From contig NZ_CP107880.1 of the NCBI RefSeq assembly GCF_036013745.1, positions 3,534,001 to 3,598,000 of the forward strand: a stretch of DNA of 64,000 nt. The letters are read 5' to 3'. Position 1 is the first letter of the stretch. Each line of letters opens with the position of its first letter. This DNA comes from Streptomyces sp. NBC_00483 (GTDB taxonomy: Bacteria > Actinomycetota > Actinomycetes > Streptomycetales > Streptomycetaceae). The notes beneath the pieces were generated by a model. It did no database searches and was not told where the DNA came from. It was given only the letters and a program-made list of their open reading frames with translations. The position numbers were made by a program, and so were the translations under genes. Positions 37,895-45,944 of the stretch are shown here, in pieces.

Positions 37895-38009
37895 GTGGCT
37901 CCCCTGCCTCATTGGATTTCACGCTTTGCGCCTCCACGGTGGCGTTCCGTCCCTAGAGTGGGGAGAGGTCTGCGCACTACAACTGCGTGGCTTCACATGG
38001 GGGTTGGCC

Positions 38010-38843
38010 ATGGCCAAGGGTTCGCGGCAGGCGGCGTGGGAGTTCTTCGGCGTGGAGTTGAAGCGGCGCCGCGAGGACGCGGGGCTGACCCAAGTGGAGT
38101 TGGGGTTACGCGTATTCGTTTCCGGCGGCTACATCGGCCAGTTCGAACAGGCAATTCGCAAACCGCAGTTGGACGTAGCCCAGAGGATTGACGAGGCGCT
38201 GCAATCCGACGGTATTTTCGAGCGGATGTGGCGCGGCCTGATTCGCGACCAGCGGTATGCGGACTACTTCGCGCACGTTGCGGACCTGGAGCGGTCGGCC
38301 ACCAAGATTTGCGACTACGCCCCGGCCGTCGTGCCCGGCCTCTTGCAGACGCCCGCCTACGCGCGGGCGATCTACTACGCCAGCAACCCGCTCGCGGCGG
38401 AGGAGTACGTCGAGGAGATGGTGCAGGCCCGCATGGACCGCGCCGAGGTTCTGGCGGACGCTACACGCCCCATGTATTGGGCGATCCTGCACGAGGCAGT
38501 GTTGCGCATCCCAGTGGGCAGCCCCAGCACAACCGCTGAGCAGTTGGCGGCCCTTGCCGCCGCCGTCCGCGCCCGCAGGGCGATGATCCACGTGTTGCCG
38601 TTCGCCGCAGGAGCGCACCCCGCCATGGGGAAGATGATGACGCTCATGGAGTTCGACGATGCCCCGCCGGCCGTCTATACAGAAGGCGTGCTGACGGGGA
38701 ACCTGCTGGACGATCCAGCCATCATGAAGCGCACCCAAGCGCACTACGATCTGCTCAGGGTCGCCGCACTGCCGCTGGAGGCGTCCCTGGCCCTGATCGA
38801 AGCGGCGGCAGAGGACTTCGATAGATGCGCGCGTACGAACTGA
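38010..38843 (+). CDS. XRE-DUF5753 regulator B (WhiJ/Scr1-like)
   Basis: This 277-residue protein has an N-terminal helix-turn-helix (FGVELKRRREDAGLTQVELGLRVFVSGGYIGQFEQ) and a DUF5753 domain (YAPAVVPGLLQTPAYARAIYY; VLRIPVGSPSTTAEQLAAL; IHVLPFAAGAHPAMG). Leu33, inside the helix-turn-helix, is encoded by TTA, so translation may depend on the bldA tRNA and be tied to development. It overlaps the downstream DUF397 gene by 19 bases. It is the second such cassette in the window. Confidence 0.87.
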   Translation: MAKGSRQAAWEFFGVELKRRREDAGLTQVELGLRVFVSGGYIGQFEQAIRKPQLDVAQRIDEALQSDGIFERMWRGLIRDQRYADYFAHVADLERSATKICDYAPAVVPGLLQTPAYARAIYYASNPLAAEEYVEEMVQARMDRAEVLADATRPMYWAILHEAVLRIPVGSPSTTAEQLAALAAAVRARRAMIHVLPFAAGAHPAMGKMMTLMEFDDAPPAVYTEGVLTGNLLDDPAIMKRTQAHYDLLRVAALPLEASLALIEAAAEDFDRCARTN

Positions 38844-39031
38844 GCAACGCCCTTTGGCGCAAGAGCAGTTACAGCGGCGGCGACGGAGGCGAGTCCTGCC
38901 TCGAAGTCGCCGACGGCATCGCCGGCGTCGTGCCCGTCCGGGACTCTAAGGTCACGGACGGGCACGTCGTCGTCATCGGCGCGGCAGCATGGGCCGCCTT
39001 TGTGACGGGTACGATGCGGCCCCGGGGCTGA
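38825..39031 (+). CDS. DUF397 small protein B
   Basis: This 68-residue DUF397 protein has LWRKSSYSGGDGGESCLEVAD and VPVRDSKVTDGHVVVIGAAAWAAFV. It is translationally linked to XRE regulator B. Its last 59 bases overlap the 3' end of the convergent phosphatase gene (38973), an unusually long antisense overlap. Confidence 0.85.
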   Translation: MRAYELSNALWRKSSYSGGDGGESCLEVADGIAGVVPVRDSKVTDGHVVVIGAAAWAAFVTGTMRPRG

Positions 39032-40097
39032 ACCGGCCCCCGGCGGAGCCCACGTCCTCGCAGAGGATCAGGGCCACGTCGTCCCGCAACGGCCCACCCG
39101 TGTGCGTGGTCACCGCCTCGTACAGCGAGTCCAGGAAGTCGTCGGGCCTGACCGTGGAGGAGGCGGCGTCGGCGGCCGCCTCCTCCAGCGGGAACTCGAC
39201 GCCCTGCCGGTCGCGGGCCTCGGAGAGGCCGTCCGTGTAGAACAGCAGACGGTCGCCGTGCTGCAGCCAGTACTTGCTCTGCTCCGGTTCCGGGCCGAGG
39301 CCCAGGGGCCGGCACGCAACGTGGGGTTCGAGGAGTTTGGGCGGGGACCCGAGGCGCAACGGCGGCGGATGCCCGCAGTTGACACTCTTGACCTCGCTCG
39401 GCCCGAACTCGGCGAACACCGCCGTGACGAAATCCTCCGCACCCAGGTCGGGCGCCAGGCGCACATCCAACTCACGGACCAGGTCCGGCAGTTCGGGTGT
39501 CACGTAGGCGAGGTCACGGAAGGTGCTCAGCGCGCTCGCCGTGATGCGTACCGCGTCAAGCCCGTGCCCTCGTACGTCCCCGACGAACAGCCTCGTGCCG
39601 TACGGGGTGTGCACCACGTCGTACAGGTCGCCGCCCACCGTGGTCCCGGGGACCCTGCAATGGTGCCGCGTGCACACCGCGATCCCGCCGACCCGTGCGT
39701 CGACCGGCCGCAGGATCGCGGCTTCGGCGACGCGGGCGATCTCCGTGGCATGGGAGAGCGCCGTCGCGCGCACCGCGTCGCGCATCGCGAGCCGTACGGT
39801 CAGCGCGCCGCCTATCAGCAGTGCCAGACACTCGGCGGCGGCCCACGGCGTCAGCACCAGATCGCGCACCACCGTCACGGTGAGGGCGAGGACCATCGCG
39901 AGTACGGCCGCGCCCGCCGTGCACCGGGCGTCGAGACGCAGCGCGGCCAGCAGCGGCACGATCAACAGGGAAGCGATCATCGGCGGCCAGCCGGGTACGA
40001 GGAGTCCCGGTCCGGCCGCCAGCACCCCCGATCCCAACAGCGGGATCACCTCCGCCGGCCGTGGTCGTCCTCCCCGTCCCATGTCCTGCTCAGCCAT
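38973..40097 (-). CDS. Membrane-anchored SpoIIE-type PP2C phosphatase A
   Basis: This 374-residue protein has about four hydrophobic segments in the first 140 residues, then a SpoIIE/RsbU PP2C domain. TVGGDLYDVVHTP, GDVRGHGLDAVR, VNCGHPPPLRL, LLFYTDGLSEARD and RDDVALILCE are the metal-site and family motifs. It probably dephosphorylates a Ser/Thr-phosphorylated partner, classically an anti-anti-sigma factor, though none is nearby. The ATG at 40097 has AGGAGG six bases upstream. It is divergent from STAND ATPase A, and the pair is repeated at 44640-48023. Confidence 0.88.
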   Translation of the reverse strand: MAEQDMGRGGRPRPAEVIPLLGSGVLAAGPGLLVPGWPPMIASLLIVPLLAALRLDARCTAGAAVLAMVLALTVTVVRDLVLTPWAAAECLALLIGGALTVRLAMRDAVRATALSHATEIARVAEAAILRPVDARVGGIAVCTRHHCRVPGTTVGGDLYDVVHTPYGTRLFVGDVRGHGLDAVRITASALSTFRDLAYVTPELPDLVRELDVRLAPDLGAEDFVTAVFAEFGPSEVKSVNCGHPPPLRLGSPPKLLEPHVACRPLGLGPEPEQSKYWLQHGDRLLFYTDGLSEARDRQGVEFPLEEAAADAASSTVRPDDFLDSLYEAVTTHTGGPLRDDVALILCEDVGSAGGRFSPGAASYPSQRRPMLPRR

Positions 40098-40333
40098 GGG
40101 CGGCCTCCTGACTTTTTCTTCCCCCGTACGCTCCACCCCGCCGTACCAAGTCGGCCACGATGCCCCAATCGCCGCACGTTCACGACCTGTTGTCCGGAGT
40201 CGATCACACATCGACCGTGTATGACCGAAGTGCGTCCATCCGGTAGCCAACGGCCTGGTCGGCCCCGCACCGCCCCCGCACCGGAGGAGACTGCTTCCGG
40301 GCCTGCGGAGTGGACACGGAGAGTGGAGGGCGC
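40098..40333. promoter_or_regulatory. Divergent promoter region between phosphatase A and STAND A
   Basis: This 236-bp gap holds the inverted repeat GTCGAT-CACAC-ATCGAC at 40199-40215. A GATCAC...CGTCC...CCGGTA pattern nearby recurs in the equivalent gap of copy B (45729-45944). Possible shared control site; weak evidence. Confidence 0.4.
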
Positions 40334-42427
40334 ATGTCGACCACGAGGTACCTACCTGCCGAGACCACGAGCTTCGTAGGCCGCGCCCACGAACTGGACG
40401 GAATCGAGAAGGCGTTGGCGGACAGCCGCCTGGTGACCCTCACCGGGGTGGGCGGCGTCGGGAAGTCGCGGCTCGCCGTGCGGGCGGCGGCGCGCGTCGC
40501 CCCGACGCTCGCGGACGGCGCGCGGTTCGTCGCCCTCGCGCCGCTGCGTGATGCCTCCCTCCTCGGGCACGTACTCCTGGAGGACCTGCGCCTCGCCGAC
40601 CAGCACAGCCGGTCACCCGAGGAACTGGTCGCCGAGTGGCTGGCCGACAAGGAGCTGCTACTTGTCCTCGACTCCTGCGAGCACCTCGTCGAGGCCTGCG
40701 CCCGTCTGGTGCGCACGCTGCTGGACGCGGCGCCGGGGCTGCGGATCCTGACCACCAGCCGGCAGGGCCTCGCCGTGCCCGGTGAACTGGTCTTCGCGGT
40801 CGACCCGTTGCCGGTCCCGGAGCCGACGACCGACGGGGACGCGCCTGCTGCCGGCGACGCCGTCGCGCTCTTCGCCGAGCGGGCCGCCGAAGCGGTCGCC
40901 GGCTTCGCCCTGGCCGACACCGACCGGATGGCGGCCGCCGCCGTCTGCCGCAGGCTCGACGGCATCCCGCTCGCCGTGGAGCTGGCCGCCGCCCAGCTCG
41001 CCGAGCTGCCCGACCACTCGGTGTACGAGCTCAACGACCGGCTTCAGCACCGCTTCGAGACCCTTGTCGCGCAGTCCGGCACGGCGGGCCGGACGCTGCC
41101 CCGGCACCGGACGCTGCGCACCACCATCGGGTGGAGCCACGAGCTGTGCGCGCCTCTGGAGCGGCTGTTGTGGGCGCGCCTGTCGGTGTGCGCAGGCGGC
41201 TTCGACCTCGCGGGCGCACAGGCCATCGGCTGCGGCGTGCCGTTGGCGGTCGAGCGGGTGGCGGAGGTGCTCGCGGGACTCGTGACGAAGTCGCTCGTGC
41301 GCAAGCACCCCGACGGCCTGGGCGGCGAGCGCTACAGCATGCTCGACACCGTGCGCGAGTTCGGTGCGCACTGGCTGTACGAGCTGGGCGAGGAGACGGA
41401 AGCGCGTCGGCGTCACCTGGACTTCTACCGGGACCTCGCCTGCCGGGCGGACACCGAGTGGGTCGGCCCGAACCAGGTGTCCTGGTACGCCCGTCTGGTC
41501 GCCGACCGCGCCAACTTCCGTACAGCGCTGCGGTTCTGCCTGTCCCAGGGCGAGGAACGCACCGCACTGGAGATCGTCGGGTCGCTGTGGATGATGTGGA
41601 TCGGCTTCGGTTACGCACGGGAAGGCGCCCACTATCTGGACCTGTCGCTCGACCTGTACCGCGAGCCCTGCCCCGAACGAGCGAAGGGCCTGTGGCTGCG
41701 CGCCGTGATCGGGGTGGTGCTGGGCGACATCGCTGTGGCGCAGCACATCTCGGCCGATCTGCGGCAGTACGCGCAGGCTGACGGCGATGCGACCACGCGA
41801 CTGGCGCTGGACCACGTCTGGGCCATCTCACTGGTCCTTGAGGGGGAGCACGAGCAGGCCACGGCGGCCTTCCACGCGGCACCGGACCGGCCTCCGGAGC
41901 ACGGCACGTATCAGGCCACGTGGTGCATGCTACGCACTGCCCTCGCGTACGCCCACATCAACCGGGGCGAGCTGGCGATGGCCGACGCCTGTGCGTACGA
42001 GGTGATCGAGGAATGCGAGCGGCGCGGGGACGTATGGCTGCGCGGGTATGCCGACTACATCCGGGCCCTCACCGCACTCACCACCGGCCATGCCGACGAG
42101 GCCTGCGAACATGCCCGTACGGCCATCACCCACAAATCGCCGTTCCACGACGGTCTCGGGGTCGCCATGACCGTCGAGGTTCTGGCCACCGCCACCACGA
42201 CCACCGGCCGACACCCGCGTGCCGCCCGGCTGCTCGGCGTCTCTCAGCGGATGTGGCATGCACTGGGCCGACCGCAGTTCGGCGCCCCGGAGATCATCGA
42301 GGCCCGCGCCGCGACCGAGCACCAGATCCGCGCGGCCATCGGCGACACCACGTACGACACGGAGTACGCGGCGGGCCGGGCGATGTCCCCCGACGACGGC
42401 ATCGCCTACTGCCTCACGCGCGGCTGA
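40334..42427 (+). CDS. STAND (NB-ARC-like) ATPase A without DNA-binding domain
   Basis: This roughly 697-residue protein has the same N-terminal module as the LuxR-type protein at 31204. FVGR sits at about residue 14, Walker A is GVGGVGKSR at 38-46, Walker B-like is LLLVLDSCEHLVEA, then LTTSRQGLAV, LDGIPLAVELAAAQ and SMLDTVREFG. A long TPR-like C-terminal sensor follows and ends in a conserved AARLLGVSQRMWHALGRPQFG block. There is no LuxR helix-turn-helix, so it cannot act as a conventional transcription factor. It is divergent from phosphatase A. The start at ATG 40334 has GGAGGG close upstream; GTG 40310 is possible. It overlaps the convergent MFS gene by 14 bases. Confidence 0.85.
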   Translation: MSTTRYLPAETTSFVGRAHELDGIEKALADSRLVTLTGVGGVGKSRLAVRAAARVAPTLADGARFVALAPLRDASLLGHVLLEDLRLADQHSRSPEELVAEWLADKELLLVLDSCEHLVEACARLVRTLLDAAPGLRILTTSRQGLAVPGELVFAVDPLPVPEPTTDGDAPAAGDAVALFAERAAEAVAGFALADTDRMAAAAVCRRLDGIPLAVELAAAQLAELPDHSVYELNDRLQHRFETLVAQSGTAGRTLPRHRTLRTTIGWSHELCAPLERLLWARLSVCAGGFDLAGAQAIGCGVPLAVERVAEVLAGLVTKSLVRKHPDGLGGERYSMLDTVREFGAHWLYELGEETEARRRHLDFYRDLACRADTEWVGPNQVSWYARLVADRANFRTALRFCLSQGEERTALEIVGSLWMMWIGFGYAREGAHYLDLSLDLYREPCPERAKGLWLRAVIGVVLGDIAVAQHISADLRQYAQADGDATTRLALDHVWAISLVLEGEHEQATAAFHAAPDRPPEHGTYQATWCMLRTALAYAHINRGELAMADACAYEVIEECERRGDVWLRGYADYIRALTALTTGHADEACEHARTAITHKSPFHDGLGVAMTVEVLATATTTTGRHPRAARLLGVSQRMWHALGRPQFGAPEIIEARAATEHQIRAAIGDTTYDTEYAAGRAMSPDDGIAYCLTRG

Positions 42428-43613
42428 CCTCCGCCACCGGCGCGCCCGCCGCCCGCAGGCGCGTAACGACCGCCGCGACCACCGCGAGCACGGCCACCGC
42501 CGCCAGCAGCTCCCACGTCGGGGCCGCGTCGCCGAGGAGAGTCAGGACGTACGGGGTGAACATGCCGAGGTACGCCGCCGTCCAGAACTTGGCGGTCCAG
42601 CGCGCGAGTTGGTGGGGCGGGGCGAGGGCAGCCGTACGGGTCAGGCCGTGGGCGAGGCTCAGTCCGTAGCCCGCGCCGAGGACCGCCGCGGCGGCCATGG
42701 CGAGGACGCGGCTGCCGCTCGCGGCGGCGGTCGCGGCCAGCGCCGCGCCGACGGCGGTCGTGAGCAGACCCGGTACTGGCGTGGCGACGGCGCGGCGCGC
42801 GGTGAGCAGGCCGATTCCGGGGACGACGGCCGTGGCGACTCCGGTGAACAGCAGGCCCGCGTGGATCGCTCCGGGCAGCGTGACGAAGCCGATGGTGGGC
42901 GCCACGAACACCCAGGGGGCGACGGGCAGCACCCTGCGCCGGAAGCGGGAGCGCGCCTCGGCGTCCAAGTCCCTTGCTGCGGGGGCCGGTTCGGCGTTCA
43001 GTTCTACGTCGGGTGTCGGGGCCTTCGTACGACGCCTGCCCGTCTCGGGCGCCGTGAGCGCGAGCAGCCCCGCCGCCACGCCGAGCACCACGTGCGGCAC
43101 GTACGCCGTCACCATCGGCTCCGGTGCCCACTGCGCGATGAGCGCCGCCGCCAGGCCGCCCGTGGCGAAGCCCGCCGAGACGTAGAGGCCGGAGAGGCGG
43201 GGCGAGTGCGAGAGTTCCTTGATCCAGGCGCTGCCCGCCGCGAGCAGCGCGCCCGCGCTGATCCCGGTCAGGAAGCGGCCGGGCAGCAGCAGCGCGGTGC
43301 CCCACACGGCGCCCGCCATCAGCATCAGGGTCGACAGGACGTTGAGGCCCAGGGCGGCGAGCGCCACCGGGCGGCGGCCGTGCCGGTCGGCCAGCGGGCC
43401 CGCGATCAGCAGCGCCGGGATCAGGCCGACGACGTACACCGCGAAGAGGCCCGTCACCGCCGACGAGGTCAGGCCGAGCTCGGAGTGGTAGGGGCCGAGC
43501 AGCGCCGAGAACTGGTTGGCGCTCCAGCCGGAGGCGAGCATGATCCAGGCGGCCCGGGTGCCGTGGGGCTTCGCTATGGGAGTCGGGGGCGCGAGGGCAG
43601 ATGCTGCGGTCAT
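42414..43613 (-). CDS. MFS transporter 5
   Basis: This 399-residue MFS protein has about 12 hydrophobic segments. It shows ASGWSANQFSALLGPYHSELG near the start, GPLADRHGRRPVALAAL (motif A) and a cytoplasmic central loop (GRRRTKAPTPDVELNAEP). It is divergent from a LysR regulator with two short palindromes between, so it is probably the LysR target. Start ATG 43613. Substrate unknown. Confidence 0.85.
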   Translation of the reverse strand: MTAASALAPPTPIAKPHGTRAAWIMLASGWSANQFSALLGPYHSELGLTSSAVTGLFAVYVVGLIPALLIAGPLADRHGRRPVALAALGLNVLSTLMLMAGAVWGTALLLPGRFLTGISAGALLAAGSAWIKELSHSPRLSGLYVSAGFATGGLAAALIAQWAPEPMVTAYVPHVVLGVAAGLLALTAPETGRRRTKAPTPDVELNAEPAPAARDLDAEARSRFRRRVLPVAPWVFVAPTIGFVTLPGAIHAGLLFTGVATAVVPGIGLLTARRAVATPVPGLLTTAVGAALAATAAASGSRVLAMAAAAVLGAGYGLSLAHGLTRTAALAPPHQLARWTAKFWTAAYLGMFTPYVLTLLGDAAPTWELLAAVAVLAVVAAVVTRLRAAGAPVAEVSRA

Positions 43614-43637
43614 GCCCTCATTCCTACGGCCAAGGCC

Positions 43638-43671
43638 GTTCGGTGCGCGCCGAACATTCACGTTTCGTGAA
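43638..43671. promoter_or_regulatory. Palindromes between MFS 5 and LysR, including a T-N11-A site
   Basis: GTTCGG-TGCGCG-CCGAAC (43638-43655) is followed by TTCACG-TTT-CGTGAA (43657-43671). The second fits the LysR-type T-N11-A consensus and lies centrally in the divergent gap. Confidence 0.6.
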
Positions 43672-43713
43672 CGGCGTGCGTCACCCGCACGCGCGTGCGC
43701 CTACGCTGGGCGT

Positions 43714-44643
43714 ATGGCGCTTGACCTGCGACTTCTGTCGTCGTTCCTGGCGGTCGTCGAAGAGGGGCACTTCGGGCGGGCCGCGGGGCGGCTCTTCCTG
43801 TCGCCGCCGGCGGTCACGCAGCACGTACGACGCCTTGAGAGCGAGGTCGGCGCGCGGCTCCTCGACCGGACGGCCACCCCTGTCGTGCCGACCGCCGCCG
43901 GGGTGCGCCTGGCCGGGCACGCGCGCGTACTGCTCGCCGCCGCGAACGCCGCGCTCGACGACGTGGCGGAGGTCACGGCCCGGGAACCGGAGGGCGGCCG
44001 GCCGCTGCGGGTGGGGATCATGGGGCACGGCTCGGCCGAGCTGACCCCGGCCGCCATCAACGCGTACCGGCGGGCTCGCCCCGAGGTGAAGGTCGAGATC
44101 CGGCAGCTGAACTTCACGGAGCATGTGACCGCGCTCCTGGAGGACCGGGTCGACGTCGCGTTCGTGCGGCCGAGTCCCGACGACGAGCGGGTCGTCGCCG
44201 ATGTGCTCACCACGGAGCAGCGGATCGTGGTGGTGCACGAGCGGTCGCCGCTGGTCGATGCGCGGGAGAGCGGGGTGGGTGTCGCGGACGTAGCCGACCT
44301 CCCGTTCTTCCGGGTGCCCCGGCACACGCCGCACACCTTCGTCGACTACCTGTACTTCGACGACCGGGCGCGGCGCCGCAGCACCGAGTGCGCGCTCACC
44401 CCGCAGGAGGTCCTCACGGGCGTCGTGACCGGACGGGCGGCGGGGTCCGGTCTGCGGTCCTTCGCGCGGTACTACGCGTGGCCGGGCGCGGTGTTCGTGC
44501 CGGTGCTCGACGCGCCGTGGGAGAGCAGTTACCTCGCGGTGCGGGCGGGCGACGACAACCCGGAGGTCCGCATCTTCCGGGCGCTCGCGACGGCGTTGGC
44601 GAAGGACCTGGGGCCGGCCATCAACGCGCGTCCGTTGCATTAA
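43714..44643 (+). CDS. LysR-family transcriptional regulator
   Basis: This 309-residue LysR protein has a winged helix-turn-helix (LLSSFLAVVEEGHFGRAAGRLFLSPPAVTQHVRRLESEVG) and a periplasmic-binding-protein-like effector domain. The ATG is preceded by TACGCT six bases upstream and no ribosome-binding site, which suggests a leaderless transcript. It is divergent from MFS 5. Its TAA stop lies in the start of a dispersed repeat and overlaps the stop of the convergent phosphatase B. Confidence 0.9.
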   Translation: MALDLRLLSSFLAVVEEGHFGRAAGRLFLSPPAVTQHVRRLESEVGARLLDRTATPVVPTAAGVRLAGHARVLLAAANAALDDVAEVTAREPEGGRPLRVGIMGHGSAELTPAAINAYRRARPEVKVEIRQLNFTEHVTALLEDRVDVAFVRPSPDDERVVADVLTTEQRIVVVHERSPLVDARESGVGVADVADLPFFRVPRHTPHTFVDYLYFDDRARRRSTECALTPQEVLTGVVTGRAAGSGLRSFARYYAWPGAVFVPVLDAPWESSYLAVRAGDDNPEVRIFRALATALAKDLGPAINARPLH

Positions 44644-45728
44644 AGCCCCTGCGGCGATTGAGCAGCGGGGACCGGATTCGCCGAACGCGCCGCAGGCACA
44701 CCGCTCTCACACAGGACAAGCGCCACGTCGTCCCGCAACGGCCCACCCGTGTGCGCCGTCACCTCCGCGTACAACCCATCGAGCGCCTCCCACGGCAACG
44801 TATGCGACAGCGCCTCGCACGCCCGGTCGAAAAGCGGGAACTCCGCGCCGGAGGCGTTCCGCGCCTCCACGAGGCCGTCCGTGTAGAGGAGCAGCCGGTC
44901 ACCGGACTGCAACCAGTACCGGGACTGGGTGGGGTCGCAGCCGAGGCCCAGGGGCAGCGAACAGGTCACCGGGGTGAGGACCTTGGGGTGGGCGCCCAAC
45001 CGCAGCGGCGGCGGATGGCCGCAGTTGACGAGCCTGACCTCGCCCGGGGCGAACTCGGCGAACACGGCCGTGACGAAGTCCTCCGGGCCGAGCACGGGGG
45101 CGATCCGCGCATCGAGTCGCACGGCGAGCTCCGTGAGGTCCGCGGTGACGTAGGCGAGGTCCCGGAACCCTTCGGCGACCGCCGCGTTGACGCACACCGC
45201 GTCGAGCCCGTGCCCCCGTACGTCACCGATGAACACCCGTAGTCCGTACGGGGTGTTGGCCACGGCGTAGACGTCGCCGCCGACCGTGGCCGAGGCGACC
45301 GCGCAGTGGTGGCGTGTGTGCACGTCGATGTCGCCGAACCGCGCGTCGACCGGCCGCAGCAGCGCCGCCTGCGTCACCTGCGCGACCTCGTCGAGCAGCC
45401 GTAGCCGGGCCGAACGGGCCGCGGCCCGGCGGGCGATGTGGACCGCGGCGAGCCCGCCGACGAGCAGCACGAGGTACTCGACCGCGACCTGCGGGCCCGC
45501 GCCGACGTGCCGGACGACACCCACCGTCACCGCGAGGGCCAGCGCCCAGGCGGCCGTGGTGAGCGTGGCCCGCACGCCGAGCCGGGCGCAGGCCAGGAGC
45601 GGGCCGATGAGCAGGACCGCGACAGCGGGACGGCCGGGGCGCCAGGCGTCGACGCAGGCCGCGAGCGCGGCGCACAGGCAGAGGAGGGCAACGCACGGCA
45701 CGTGGGCTCCCCACCGACTTCGTAGCAT
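44640..45728 (-). CDS. Membrane-anchored SpoIIE-type PP2C phosphatase B
   Basis: This 362-residue paralogue of phosphatase A has three to four hydrophobic segments in the first 105 residues, then the PP2C domain with GDVRGHGLDAV, VNCGHPPPLRL, LLLYTDGLVEAR and RDDVALVLCE. Motif GGDLYD of copy A reads GGDVYA here, losing an aspartate that is usually conserved, so metal binding or activity may differ. The last residues (NPVPAAQSPQGL and stop) are encoded by a fragment of the dispersed intergenic repeat. It is divergent from STAND ATPase B. Confidence 0.87.
   Translation of the reverse strand: MLRSRWGAHVPCVALLCLCAALAACVDAWRPGRPAVAVLLIGPLLACARLGVRATLTTAAWALALAVTVGVVRHVGAGPQVAVEYLVLLVGGLAAVHIARRAAARSARLRLLDEVAQVTQAALLRPVDARFGDIDVHTRHHCAVASATVGGDVYAVANTPYGLRVFIGDVRGHGLDAVCVNAAVAEGFRDLAYVTADLTELAVRLDARIAPVLGPEDFVTAVFAEFAPGEVRLVNCGHPPPLRLGAHPKVLTPVTCSLPLGLGCDPTQSRYWLQSGDRLLLYTDGLVEARNASGAEFPLFDRACEALSHTLPWEALDGLYAEVTAHTGGPLRDDVALVLCESGVPAARSANPVPAAQSPQGL
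44643..44672 (+). repeat. Dispersed element family, locus 2 (left half only, coding)
   Basis: AAAGCCCCTGCGGCGATTGA then GCAGCGGGG. The copy stops after the first hairpin. It encodes the end of phosphatase B on the minus strand and begins at the LysR stop. Confidence 0.8.
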
Positions 45729-45944
45729 GTCCGGACCTCGACCTCGCCGCTCCGCCCCGCGTGCGTGAACGGCCCACTATGGACCAACACACCATCAGTC
45801 ACGCTCCGTTGAACCGCATAGGACCGGTGCGGACCGGAACTGATCACTCTCCGTCGCATTCCGTCCGGTATCCGGAGAAGGGGGGCGCTGCAGGCACTCG
45901 GCTCGACCGATCCCGGCGAGTCGGCGCGCCGGACGGAGCAGACT

